A stretch of 7,375 nt of DNA from an uncultured Tabrizicola sp. (GCA_937858255.1 CALLZQ010000387.1:1-7375); one strand, 5' to 3'; positions 1-6,871 are shown, counted from the stretch's first letter. Translations and numbers: made by a program. The notes: generated from the sequence alone by a model not told the origin.

Positions 1-1
1 C

Positions 2-376
2 GGCAACGTGCGTGGCACAAGCGTGGACGGAAACGAATTTGCTGCCGCGCCCAACCACATGGCGTCGCTGGGGTTGAACTATGATCTGCCGGACACCGGC
101 GCCCTGGGCAACATGTCTGTCGGGATCGGCGCCCGCTATGTCGGATCGTATTACTACAATGTCTACAACAACACCGGCAAAAGCCCGGCGCAGGTCATCT
201 TGCGCTGGCACCTGCATCTGGGCTGCTCGGCGATCCCGCGTTCGGTCCGGCCCGAGGGGCAATCCGAAAATCTGGACCTTGCCGATTTCGCGCTGACCGA
301 GGAAGAGATGGCCGCCATGGCGACGCTGGAAAGCGGCGGGCGCATTGGCCCGGACCCGGCGCGTTTCGCGCTCTGA
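2..376 (+). pseudogene. Hybrid remnant: TonB-dependent receptor barrel fused in frame to aldo/keto reductase C-terminus
   Basis: The frame is open at the left edge, so the gene starts upstream; the GTG at 8 is just an internal valine codon. Codons from 2 to about 178 read like the late beta-barrel of an outer-membrane TonB-dependent (siderophore-type) receptor: an APNHMASLGLNYDLPD stretch, then GIGARYVGSYYYNVYNNTG. From about 176 the frame changes family and reads GKSPAQVILRWHLHLG, IPRSV, then ENLDLADFALTEEEMAAM and GGRIGPDP. That is the usual C-terminal ~65 residues of a cytosolic NADPH-dependent aldo/keto reductase (DkgA/B-like), ending at TGA 374-376. The receptor half lacks its last barrel strands and C-terminal aromatic residue. 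The reductase half lacks the catalytic Asp-Tyr-Lys-His part of its barrel. Neither activity is likely to survive. The family assignments come from recognised motifs; the fusion mechanism (deletion or misassembly) is inferred. Confidence 0.72.
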
Positions 377-392
377 CCGGCCTGGCGGCCGG
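377..392 (+). terminator. GC-rich hairpin directly after the hybrid ORF stop (weak terminator candidate)
   Basis: A perfect 6-bp stem (CCGGCC at 377-382 with GGCCGG at 387-392) and a TGGC loop begin at the base after the TGA stop. The sequence after it is AATTGTCC with no T tract, so intrinsic termination is doubtful. It could instead protect the transcript end or help Rho-dependent ending. Such stems also arise by chance in GC-rich DNA. Confidence 0.25.
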
Positions 393-472
393 AATTGTCC
401 CCATCACAAGATAGCATTTGACCCTGCCGCGCATCGGGCGCAGCTTCGCCCTCCGACGCAGAGGAGCATGCC

Positions 473-1717
473 ATGTCCGACACCACCAAGGCCCCGCTGA
501 TCACCCCGGTCCTGATCGCAGGCTGCGTGATCCTGATGCTGGGCTTTGCTATTCGCGCGAGCTTTGGCGTGTTCCAGATCCCGATTGCCAGCGAATTCGG
601 CTGGGCGCGGGCCGAGTTTTCGCTGGCGATTGCCATCCAGAACCTTGCCTGGGGCATCGGTCAGCCGCTGTTCGGTGCGATGGCCGAACGGTTTGGCGAC
701 CGCAAGGCGATTATCGCCGGGGCGCTGGCCTATGCGGCGGGTCTGGTGCTGTCCTCTTTCGCGGTCACACCGGGGGCGCATCAACTGCTTGAGGTCGTGG
801 TCGGTTTTGGCATCGCCGGCACCGGTTTTGGCGTCGTTCTGGCGGTTGTGGGGCGCGCGGCAGCACCCGAGCATCGCTCGATCACCCTTGGTATCGCCAC
901 GGCTGCCGGGTCGATGGGCCAGGTCATCGGCGCGCCGACAGCAGAGTTCCTGTTGCAGAGCTATAGCTGGCAACAGGTGTTCCTGATCTTTGCCGCGATC
1001 ATCCTTAGCTCGCTCTTTGCCCTGCCCTTCATCCGCTCGCCCAAGGTGGCCAGCAAACAGGAACTTGAGGAAAGCATGGGACAGGTGCTGAAGCGTGCCT
1101 TCAGCGACCCCTCTTATACGATGATTTTCCTTGGCTTTTTCTCGTGCGGCTATCAACTGGCCTTTATCACCGCGCATTTCCCGGCCTTTGTGACGGAACT
1201 GTGCGGGCCGATTGATCCGGCCGGGATGCTGGCCGGGATGGGGATTACCTCGACCTCGGCGCTGGGGGCTGTGGCGATTTCGGTCATTGGGCTGGCCAAT
1301 ATCGCCGGGACGCTGACAGCGGGCTGGCTGGGCAAGAAATACACCAAAAAGTACCTTCTTGCCGGTATCTATACCGGACGGACCATTGCGGCGGCGGCCT
1401 TTATCCTGCTGCCGATCACACCGGAATCGGTGCTGATCTTCTCGGCCGTCATGGGCGCGTTGTGGCTGGCGACCGTGCCGCTGACTTCGGGGTTGGTCGC
1501 GCATCTCTATGGCCTGCGTTACATGGGCACGCTTTACGGCTTTGTGTTCCTGTCGCACCAGATCGGCGGCTTCCTCGGCGTCTGGCTGGGCGGCAAGATG
1601 TATGACATTACCGGCGATTACACCTTTGTCTGGTGGATCGGCGTCGGGGTTGGGGCCTTTTCGGCACTGATCCACCTGCCGGTGCGTGAACATCGACCGA
1701 CGGCGGCGCCGGCCTAG
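473..1717 (+). CDS. MFS transporter, OFA/monocarboxylate-transporter-like
   Basis: This is a 414-residue inner-membrane major facilitator protein, a usual length for a 12-helix MFS carrier. Hydrophobic segments lie at roughly residues 11-32, 46-66, 76-97, 104-127, 136-160 and 165-187. After a charged central loop (about 188-215), six more run from about 217 to 405. Motif A of the family is visible after helix 2 as GAMAERFGDRKAI. The C-terminal half contains GYQLAFITAHFPAFV, LWLATVPLTSGLVAHLYG and SHQIGGFLGVWLGG, typical of bacterial MFS proteins related to oxalate/formate and monocarboxylate carriers. The substrate cannot be read from sequence; a small organic acid is a guess. The start is supported by GAGGAG at 461-466, six bases before ATG. 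A small dyad (GGGCG 436-440, CGCCC 447-451) lies in the leader. The last codons converge on the DUF4424 gene and share its stop site. No transcription partner is evident. Confidence 0.9.
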   Translation: MSDTTKAPLITPVLIAGCVILMLGFAIRASFGVFQIPIASEFGWARAEFSLAIAIQNLAWGIGQPLFGAMAERFGDRKAIIAGALAYAAGLVLSSFAVTPGAHQLLEVVVGFGIAGTGFGVVLAVVGRAAAPEHRSITLGIATAAGSMGQVIGAPTAEFLLQSYSWQQVFLIFAAIILSSLFALPFIRSPKVASKQELEESMGQVLKRAFSDPSYTMIFLGFFSCGYQLAFITAHFPAFVTELCGPIDPAGMLAGMGITSTSALGAVAISVIGLANIAGTLTAGWLGKKYTKKYLLAGIYTGRTIAAAAFILLPITPESVLIFSAVMGALWLATVPLTSGLVAHLYGLRYMGTLYGFVFLSHQIGGFLGVWLGGKMYDITGDYTFVWWIGVGVGAFSALIHLPVREHRPTAAPA

Positions 1718-2766
1718 TCGCCAAGCGGGCGGACGATCAGCACCTCAAGATCGCGGTCTGGGCGAAAATCCTGCCGCTGCATCTCAAAGGTTGTTGGCCC
1801 GGTCTTGCGCAAGCCATCGGCACAGACCGAGATCACATTGGCTGTGCTGCCCTTGTCGAGTGTCAGACGGAACCGCCCGATGGGGCCGGCCCATGAATTC
1901 GCGGTGCGCAGGACATAGGCGATGTTCCAGGCAAGGCCGGTGACATAGTCTTCTCCATCAAAGCGGCTGTCTTTCAACCGCTTGACGATGGCAGCAGAGG
2001 TTCCCTTGTCGATGCAATAACGGGTTTGCAAGGCTTGCGACCAGTCATCGACCGGCGGGGCACGCCAGACAAAAATCCCCCCCCCCGCCCGGTTTTCATA
2101 GCGATGCTGAATGCGCAGATCCTTGCCCGCCGGAAATTTCTGATGCCAATGATAGCGCAGAACGACCGACCAGTTCGGGAAATACTCTGCCGGGGCATCA
2201 CCCGGAGCGTAAACCTCGATCAACCCGGCGGCGGCAAGCGTATCGCGCGCCTCCGGCGGCAAGGCAGCAAGCTGCGCAACAACCCTGTCGACATCCAGCG
2301 ACAGCGGGATGCCCTGCGCCACCAAAAGCGCAGTGACATCGCGGCCCGGCGTGTCATAGGTTTCAGAAGGCGCCCGCCCCTCTTGCCATGGCGGCTCAAT
2401 CACCGCGATGCGATCAATCGCAAAGCGTTGCGGCTGGCCGTCAACGAGCACTGAAAAGCCGAGCAGATTGTCGCGATCCCGATCCTCGGGCAGGTTCCAG
2501 TCCGATGTCATCAGTTGACCCAGCGGAATGGGCGGCAGCGGAAAGATCACCTCGCCCGCGACATCCTGCCCGGTGATGTTGCGGAACAGATAATCGACGC
2601 GGATCGAGTCCAGACCGATGAAGAGATCTTCCTCGACCATGGCGATAGCCTCAGTCTGACCGAATGTCAGCCCGGTCGCCGTCAGCCCGCCAAAGCCATC
2701 ATTGGCAAGACCCGCGCCCGCGCCGACAAGCCAGACTGCAACTGCGATATGTATGATCCGCACCAT
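1714..2766 (-). CDS. Exported DUF4424-family protein
   Basis: This 350-residue protein has a clear Sec signal peptide: MVR, a hydrophobic core over residues 4-18, and likely cleavage after Ala21 (GLA-ND). It should therefore act in the periplasm or be exported. The mature start NDGFGGLTATGLTF, the Phe-Pro-Leu-Pro segment after a VDYLFRN strand, and the C-terminal ISVCADGLRKTGPTTFE are the pattern I know from DUF4424 proteins, whose function is unknown. Two cysteines (251 and 315) in the C-terminal third could form a disulfide. GGAGG (plus-strand 2769-2773) lies only two bases before ATG, an unusually short spacing. The start is still kept, because no other start codon exists before the upstream in-frame stop at 2794-2796 and the signal peptide begins exactly here. 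The gene is divergent from the MFS gene at 2883 and convergent with the one at 473. A run of ten G encodes Gly228-230. The family call is from memory of motifs. Confidence 0.82.
   Translation of the reverse strand: MVRIIHIAVAVWLVGAGAGLANDGFGGLTATGLTFGQTEAIAMVEEDLFIGLDSIRVDYLFRNITGQDVAGEVIFPLPPIPLGQLMTSDWNLPEDRDRDNLLGFSVLVDGQPQRFAIDRIAVIEPPWQEGRAPSETYDTPGRDVTALLVAQGIPLSLDVDRVVAQLAALPPEARDTLAAAGLIEVYAPGDAPAEYFPNWSVVLRYHWHQKFPAGKDLRIQHRYENRAGGGIFVWRAPPVDDWSQALQTRYCIDKGTSAAIVKRLKDSRFDGEDYVTGLAWNIAYVLRTANSWAGPIGRFRLTLDKGSTANVISVCADGLRKTGPTTFEMQRQDFRPDRDLEVLIVRPLGD
2077..2086 (-). repeat. Ten-base poly-G tract inside the DUF4424 gene
   Basis: The plus strand has ten consecutive C, so the coding strand has ten G, read as GCG GGG GGG GGG and giving Ala227-Gly228-230. 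One extra G puts a TGA in frame at plus positions 2045-2047, about ten codons on. One fewer G leads to a TGA at 1974-1976. Either slip removes the C-terminal third, including both cysteines. The run is seen directly; that it is a contingency tract is inference. Confidence 0.9.
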
Positions 2767-2792
2767 CGCCTCCGTTGCGGTTGCATCCTGCG

Positions 2793-2821
2793 ATCAAGCG
2801 CCGAAATCTGCCCTTGCACAA
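2793..2821 (-). promoter_or_regulatory. Candidate sigma70-type promoter for the DUF4424 gene
   Basis: On the minus strand, TTGTGC (plus 2816-2821) is followed after 17 bases by CTTGAT (plus 2793-2798). This would give a leader of roughly 20 nt before ATG at 2766. The -35 box is fair and the -10 poor. Its -35 overlaps the palindrome at 2811-2824 and the opposing promoter. Confidence 0.28.
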
Positions 2822-2824
2822 GGG
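2811..2824. promoter_or_regulatory. 14-bp palindrome between divergent DUF4424 and MFS genes (operator candidate)
   Basis: CCCTTG at 2811-2816 and CAAGGG at 2819-2824 are perfect inverted arms around a CA spacer. The element lies near the middle of the 116-bp divergent gap and covers the candidate -35 boxes of both directions. A dimeric repressor there could control both genes together. The symmetry is seen directly; the operator role is inferred, and no regulator gene is in the window. Confidence 0.4.
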
Positions 2825-2841
2825 GTGTCAGGGCCTAACGT
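2814..2841 (+). promoter_or_regulatory. Candidate sigma70-type promoter for the MFS gene at 2883
   Basis: TTGCAC (2814-2819) is separated by 16 bases from TAACGT (2836-2841), giving a predicted leader of about 35 nt before the ATG. The leader contains a small hairpin, GGGCG 2857-2861 and CGCCC 2865-2869 around AAA, just upstream of the ribosome binding site. This is a consensus-style match only. Confidence 0.35.
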
Positions 2842-2882
2842 GCTGCCGGAAAACGCGGGCGAAACGCCCCTGAAAGGATCTT

Positions 2883-4052
2883 ATGCGCGCCGGATTAACC
2901 GCCCTCGTCGCCGCCTATGTACTCAGCCAGTTCTACCGCGCCTTTCTGGCGGTGCTTGCGCCGGCGCTTGAGGCAGATCTGGGCGCAAGCGCCAGCGATC
3001 TGGCCATGGCTTCGGGTTACTGGTTCCTGACCTTCGCCGCGATGCAGGTACCGGTCGGCTGGGCGCTCGACCGGGTCGGGCCGCGCCTGACAGCGGCCAG
3101 CCTGCTGGCCATCGGCGGGGTCGGGGCGCTGATCTTTGCCACGGCAAAGGGGGCAGGGGCGATTCAGCTTGCCATGGCCCTGATCGGGGTCGGCTGCTCG
3201 CCGGTACTGATGGCCGCCTTTTATATCTTCGCCCGGGAATTTTCCCCCACAGCCTTTGCCACCTTGGCAGGTGTGACCATTGGCATCGGCAGCCTTGGCA
3301 ATATCGGCGCGTCCTTGCCCCTGACCATGGTGGTCGAGGCGGTCGGCTGGCGTCTGGCAATCGGCATTCTGGGCGGGGTCACGCTGGCCATCGCGGCACT
3401 GCTGGCCCTGCTGATCCGCGATCCCGCACGGGTCGAAGGCGAGGCCAGCGGCAGCCTGACCGAGTTGCTGCGGATGCGTGCGCTCTGGCCCGTCTTGATC
3501 ATGATGGCGGTCTGCTACGCGCCGGCAGCCTCGATCCGCGGTCTCTGGATCGGCCCCTATTTCCGCGATGTCTTTGGCGCCGATGCCGGCACCATCGGAC
3601 AGGCCAGCCTGATCATGGGGCTGGCCATGGTGGCCGGCAATTTCGCCTATGGCCCAATGGAGCGGGTACTACGCAGCCGCAAGCGCCTGATCCTGGGAGG
3701 TAATCTGGCGGTGCTGGCCTGTTTTGCGCTGCTGTGGCTGATGCCGGCAGCCTCGGGGGCGGTCGCGCTCGGCTTGTTGGCCGGGATCGGGTTCTTTGGC
3801 GCCTCTTTCCCGACCACGGTCGCGCATGGCCGGGCCTTTGTCCCGCCCCATCTGATCGGGCGCGGCGTCACGTTGCTCAACCTTTTTGGCATCGCCTCAG
3901 CCGGGCTGATGCAACAGGCAACAGGATGGCTCTATGCCGCCGCGCCAACCCAACCGGCCACCGCCGCCTATACAACGCTTTTCGGTTTTATCGCCCTGTG
4001 GCTGGCGGTGGGGCTGGTGATCTATGCCTTTGCGCAGGACCGCATGGACTGA
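2883..4052 (+). CDS. MFS transporter, substrate unknown
   Basis: This is a 389-residue polytopic inner-membrane protein with about twelve hydrophobic segments, the usual major facilitator layout. The first helix starts almost at the N-terminus (LTALVAAYVLSQFYRAFLAVLAP). Motif A after helix 2 reads VGWALDRVGPRL. A short charged loop near residues 178-198 (RDPARVEGEASGSLTELLRM) divides the two six-helix halves. The second half includes GLWIGPYFRDVFG, PMERVLRSRKRLI and GFFGASFPTTVAHGRAF. AAAGGA at 2873-2878, four bases before ATG, supports the start. The protein is clearly different from the MFS carrier at 473, so this is not a local duplication. It is transcribed away from the DUF4424 gene from a shared 116-bp region and followed by asd after 107 bp. 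The gap has no clear T-tailed terminator, so read-through into asd is possible. The substrate is not inferable. Confidence 0.9.
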   Translation: MRAGLTALVAAYVLSQFYRAFLAVLAPALEADLGASASDLAMASGYWFLTFAAMQVPVGWALDRVGPRLTAASLLAIGGVGALIFATAKGAGAIQLAMALIGVGCSPVLMAAFYIFAREFSPTAFATLAGVTIGIGSLGNIGASLPLTMVVEAVGWRLAIGILGGVTLAIAALLALLIRDPARVEGEASGSLTELLRMRALWPVLIMMAVCYAPAASIRGLWIGPYFRDVFGADAGTIGQASLIMGLAMVAGNFAYGPMERVLRSRKRLILGGNLAVLACFALLWLMPAASGAVALGLLAGIGFFGASFPTTVAHGRAFVPPHLIGRGVTLLNLFGIASAGLMQQATGWLYAAAPTQPATAAYTTLFGFIALWLAVGLVIYAFAQDRMD

Positions 4053-4159
4053 CAAGCGCGTGACAGCCGGCCTTGGGGTAAGGGCTGCGGCAGGACGCCC
4101 CTTCCCCCCGTGATCGCTTTGCGCTATGCGGCCCCGGATTTGAACGTCAGGAGGGCCAG

Positions 4160-5182
<1,023 letters not shown>

Positions 5183-5209
5183 ACAATAGCCCACATCGCC
5201 AGCGACAGG

Positions 5210-5233
5210 CCCGCCCCGCAAGGGCGGGTCTTT
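5210..5233 (+). terminator. Intrinsic terminator after asd
   Basis: A perfect 7-bp GC stem, CCCGCCC (5210-5216) with GGGCGGG (5222-5228) and loop CGCAA, is followed by TCTTTGCTTT. It lies 28 bases after the asd stop. The T tract is broken by C and G, but the layout is typical for GC-rich bacteria. Confidence 0.75.
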
Positions 5234-5375
5234 GCTTTGGGGCCGCCGCGATGCTGACCGGACCCATACCAAAGCATAACCACCCATCCCAACTTGCCGC
5301 CGATCCACCTGTTCGCGTGCGTGCCCCGGGCGGCATCACAGGTTAAAACAGGATTACAGCAAAAGGAGACGGGCC

Positions 5376-5534
5376 ATGACCCAGAAAGCCGAAGAACTGA
5401 TCCTGTCGATCTCGGAACTTTTCTCGCCCAGCTCGCGCCGCTATGCCGAGTCGCTGGCCCCCCTGATGCCGAAGCGTGAAACCTCTGCCACCGTTGCCCG
5501 TCGTCGGGTCAGCGTGTTTGGCCACGCTGCCTAA
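5376..5534 (+). CDS. Small protein of unknown function (52 residues)
   Basis: ATG 5376 to TAA 5532-5534 encodes 52 residues. AAAGGAG at 5362-5368 lies seven bases before the ATG, one of the better ribosome binding sites in the window. The protein starts MTQKAEELILSISELF, which could form an amphipathic helix. A Ser/Arg-containing middle (SPSSRRYAESLAPLMPKR) follows, and it ends in a basic tail, ARRRVSVFGHAA. It has no signal peptide, membrane segment or cysteine, so it is probably cytosolic. It sits alone between the asd terminator (5210) and a strong bidirectional terminator (5562), which suggests its own transcript. I do not recognise a family. The Arg-rich tail could bind nucleic acid or a partner protein, but that is only a guess. 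The codon composition and signals argue for a real gene. Confidence 0.7.
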   Translation: MTQKAEELILSISELFSPSSRRYAESLAPLMPKRETSATVARRRVSVFGHAA

Positions 5535-5561
5535 ATCGTTCCTCAACTTCCTCTGATCCGG

Positions 5562-5589
5562 CAAAAGGGCAGCTTTGGCTGCCCTTTTG
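5562..5589. terminator. Bidirectional intrinsic terminator, perfect 12-bp stem
   Basis: CAAAAGGGCAGC (5562-5573) pairs perfectly with GCTGCCCTTTTG (5578-5589) around a TTTG loop. The A-rich left base and T-rich right base give a U tract in both transcripts. It lies 27 bases after the small gene's stop and 41 bases beyond the carbonic anhydrase stop, so it can end both convergent units. Confidence 0.9.
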
Positions 5590-5630
5590 TCATCCCGTCC
5601 CGCCGCGGTCAAAGCGCGCTGGGCCGACCT

Positions 5631-6275
5631 TCAGACGGCCACGAAACCGCGCGCGGGGTCGTATTGTTCCAGCCCGCCCTCACCCGTATCGTTCCACAGG
5701 CCGTGCAGCGTCAGCCGCTCTTCCTCGACCGCCAGCCGGACAAAGGGGAAGGTCATCAGATTTTCGAGGCTGACCAGCACCGCCTCTTTTTCCAGCGCGC
5801 GCGGGCGTTCCAGTTCCGGCATCTCGCGAATCCGCTCATAACCGGGGCGCAGAATATCCATCCAGCGACCGACAAAGGACGATTTCTCTTCCAGCGCCGG
5901 CGCATGACCGGAACACATGTCAAGGCAGCCCTTGCCCCCGCCGCAATTGGAATGCCCCAGTACCACGATATGCGCGACCCCCAGCGAGGTGACGGCATAT
6001 TCCACCGCCGCCGAAGTACCGTGATATTCGCCATCCGGGTTATAGGGCGGCACGAGGTTTGCAACATTGCGGTGGATAAAGAACTCGCCCTCATCCGCGC
6101 CAAAGATCGAGGTCACATGCACCCGGCTGTCACAGCAAGAGATGATCATCGCCCGGGGGGGCTGGCCACTTTCTGCCAGACGGCGGAACCAGGCCTTGTT
6201 GTCACGATAGGTCGTGGCGCGCCAGCCGTGAAAGCGTTGCACAAGGTAGCTGGGCAGCGGGCGGGCGATGTCCAT
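5631..6275 (-). CDS. Beta-class carbonic anhydrase
   Basis: Zinc enzyme that interconverts CO2 and bicarbonate, expected in the cytosol. There it supplies bicarbonate for carboxylases or balances CO2. The protein has 214 residues, normal for bacterial beta-CAs. The zinc and catalytic set is complete: Cys47-x-Asp49-Ser50-Arg51 in ISCCDSRV, then His108 and Cys111 in LGHSNCGGG. The FFIHRNVANLVPPY and HGTSAAVEYAV segments typical of the family lie between them. The C-terminal LHGLWNDTGEGGLEQYDP is also usual. GAGGAA (plus 6283-6288), seven bases before ATG 6275, supports the start. The gene stands alone: it converges on the small gene with a shared terminator and diverges from the gene at 6418. 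No cyanase (cynS) or bicarbonate transporter adjoins it, so I do not assign cynT or can. The family call is secure; the physiological role is inferred. Confidence 0.95.
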   Translation of the reverse strand: MDIARPLPSYLVQRFHGWRATTYRDNKAWFRRLAESGQPPRAMIISCCDSRVHVTSIFGADEGEFFIHRNVANLVPPYNPDGEYHGTSAAVEYAVTSLGVAHIVVLGHSNCGGGKGCLDMCSGHAPALEEKSSFVGRWMDILRPGYERIREMPELERPRALEKEAVLVSLENLMTFPFVRLAVEEERLTLHGLWNDTGEGGLEQYDPARGFVAV

Positions 6276-6316
6276 GGCGGGCTTCCTCTGGTCGTCTCCC
6301 CTGCCCCATTACGGGG

Positions 6317-6332
6317 GAATTCCAGACAATTC
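6317..6332. promoter_or_regulatory. 16-bp dyad upstream of carbonic anhydrase
   Basis: GAATT (6317-6321) and AATTC (6328-6332) form perfect 5-bp inverted arms around a 6-bp spacer, between the divergent genes at 6275 and 6418. It overlaps the possible -10 and start-site region of the anhydrase promoter, where a repressor could act. Short A/T arms like these can occur by chance. Confidence 0.22.
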
Positions 6333-6357
6333 GAGCGAAAAATTGCCGCGCCCGCAA
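6329..6357 (-). promoter_or_regulatory. Weak candidate promoter for carbonic anhydrase
   Basis: On the minus strand, TTGCGG (plus 6352-6357) and TCGAAT (plus 6329-6334) are 17 bases apart, predicting a leader of about 45 nt. The -35 is acceptable and the -10 poor. I could not find a convincing promoter for the opposite gene at 6418 in the same 142-bp gap. Confidence 0.25.
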
Positions 6358-6417
6358 CCTTTTCTTCAGGCTGCCGGCGTCAGATGGGCGCGGGTGTGAA
6401 ATGAAAAGGTGTGGGCC

Positions 6418-6807
6418 ATGAAGCCTGAAAACGTGGTGCCATTGCGCCATCGCGAAGAGGTGCAGCAAAACGCAGAGCCGATTGCGACAATCTACCGGAA
6501 TCTCGGCACGGCCTCGGCCGAACAGGTGGTAACGCGCGCCTTGGGAGAGGTCGCGCTGACCATGGCGGGAATCGCCGACAGGGTGCGCAGCCGCGATCTG
6601 GAAGATATGGCGCGGCGCCTGCGAAAATTGCAGCAACTGGCGGAAAATCTGGGGATGGTTTCGCTGTCGCGTGTATCATCGGATGTGCGTTCCTGTCTGG
6701 AAAGGGGCGATGCAACCGCCTTTGCCGCCGTCTGGGCGCGACTGATCCGCATTGCCGAACGCTCGCTGGCGATCGAACGCGAATTGATGGATCAGTCGCA
6801 CAGTTGA
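6418..6807 (+). CDS. Helical protein of unknown function, HPt-like without the phospho-histidine
   Basis: ATG 6418 is preferred over the in-frame GTG at 6409 because AAAAGG (6404-6409) lies eight bases before the ATG and overlaps the GTG. The product is 129 residues with no signal peptide, membrane segment or zinc motif. After a ~30-residue flexible N-terminus it looks almost wholly helical: about residues 32-58, 60-78, 80-95 and 97-124. The stretch ARRLRKLQQLAENLGMVSLSRV recalls the second and third helices of histidine-phosphotransfer (HPt) domains. An Arg or Lys sits where the active His would be. The protein does contain His elsewhere (near residue 11 and at the C-terminus), but not in that helix. 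If the fold is right it may be a non-phosphorylated binding module. The gene is followed after 64 bp by the aminopeptidase gene, possibly with its own promoter. Function unknown; the HPt likeness is tentative. Confidence 0.72.
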   Translation: MKPENVVPLRHREEVQQNAEPIATIYRNLGTASAEQVVTRALGEVALTMAGIADRVRSRDLEDMARRLRKLQQLAENLGMVSLSRVSSDVRSCLERGDATAFAAVWARLIRIAERSLAIERELMDQSHS

Positions 6808-6814
6808 TCGGGGA

Positions 6815-6842
6815 TTGCGGGGGCGCCGGGAAAAGCTAGGCT
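6815..6842 (+). promoter_or_regulatory. Candidate promoter for the M17 aminopeptidase gene
   Basis: TTGCGG (6815-6820) and TAGGCT (6837-6842) are separated by 16 bases, within AAAAGCTAGGCT, in the 64-bp gap after the helical protein gene. The predicted leader is about 23 nt. This would let the peptidase be transcribed on its own even if some read-through occurs. Confidence 0.38.
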
Positions 6843-6871
6843 GAGGGGCGCGTGTTTCATGAGGTTCCCCG

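Noticed and set aside
8..376. Treating GTG at 8 as the true start of a complete 122-residue gene
   Set aside because: There is no ribosome binding site in the seven bases before it, and the receptor-like sequence continues in frame to the window edge. The codon is best read as internal valine.
404..1693. A 429-codon open frame on the minus strand opposite the first MFS gene
   Set aside because: Its sequence is low in hydrophobic order and very rich in Arg, Gly, His, Gln and Asp, typical of a GC-rich antisense shadow. The plus strand encodes a clear MFS protein with a good ribosome binding site.
473..4052. The two MFS genes as a tandem or inverted duplication
   Set aside because: Their protein sequences differ throughout, in motif A, loops and C-termini, beyond general MFS likeness, so they belong to different subfamilies.
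4075..4107. Imperfect hairpin GGGG(T)AAGGG / CCCTTCCCC between the second MFS gene and asd
   Set aside because: The pairing needs a bulge and is followed by GTGATCGC with no T tract, so I do not call a terminator. It may be a weak leader structure.
5233..5276. Inverted repeat TGCTTTGG (5233-5240) / CCAAAGCA (5269-5276) after asd
   Set aside because: The arms are 8 bp with a 28-base loop and partly overlap the terminator tail. There is no further symmetry or gene context, so chance is likely.
5664..6404. A 246-codon plus-strand frame opposite carbonic anhydrase, longer than the anhydrase itself
   Set aside because: The minus strand holds every beta-carbonic anhydrase catalytic motif. The plus frame has no recognisable domain or ribosome binding site and is a shadow.
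6409..6411. GTG at 6409 as start of the helical protein gene
   Set aside because: It overlaps the AAAAGG ribosome binding site that is correctly spaced for the ATG at 6418.
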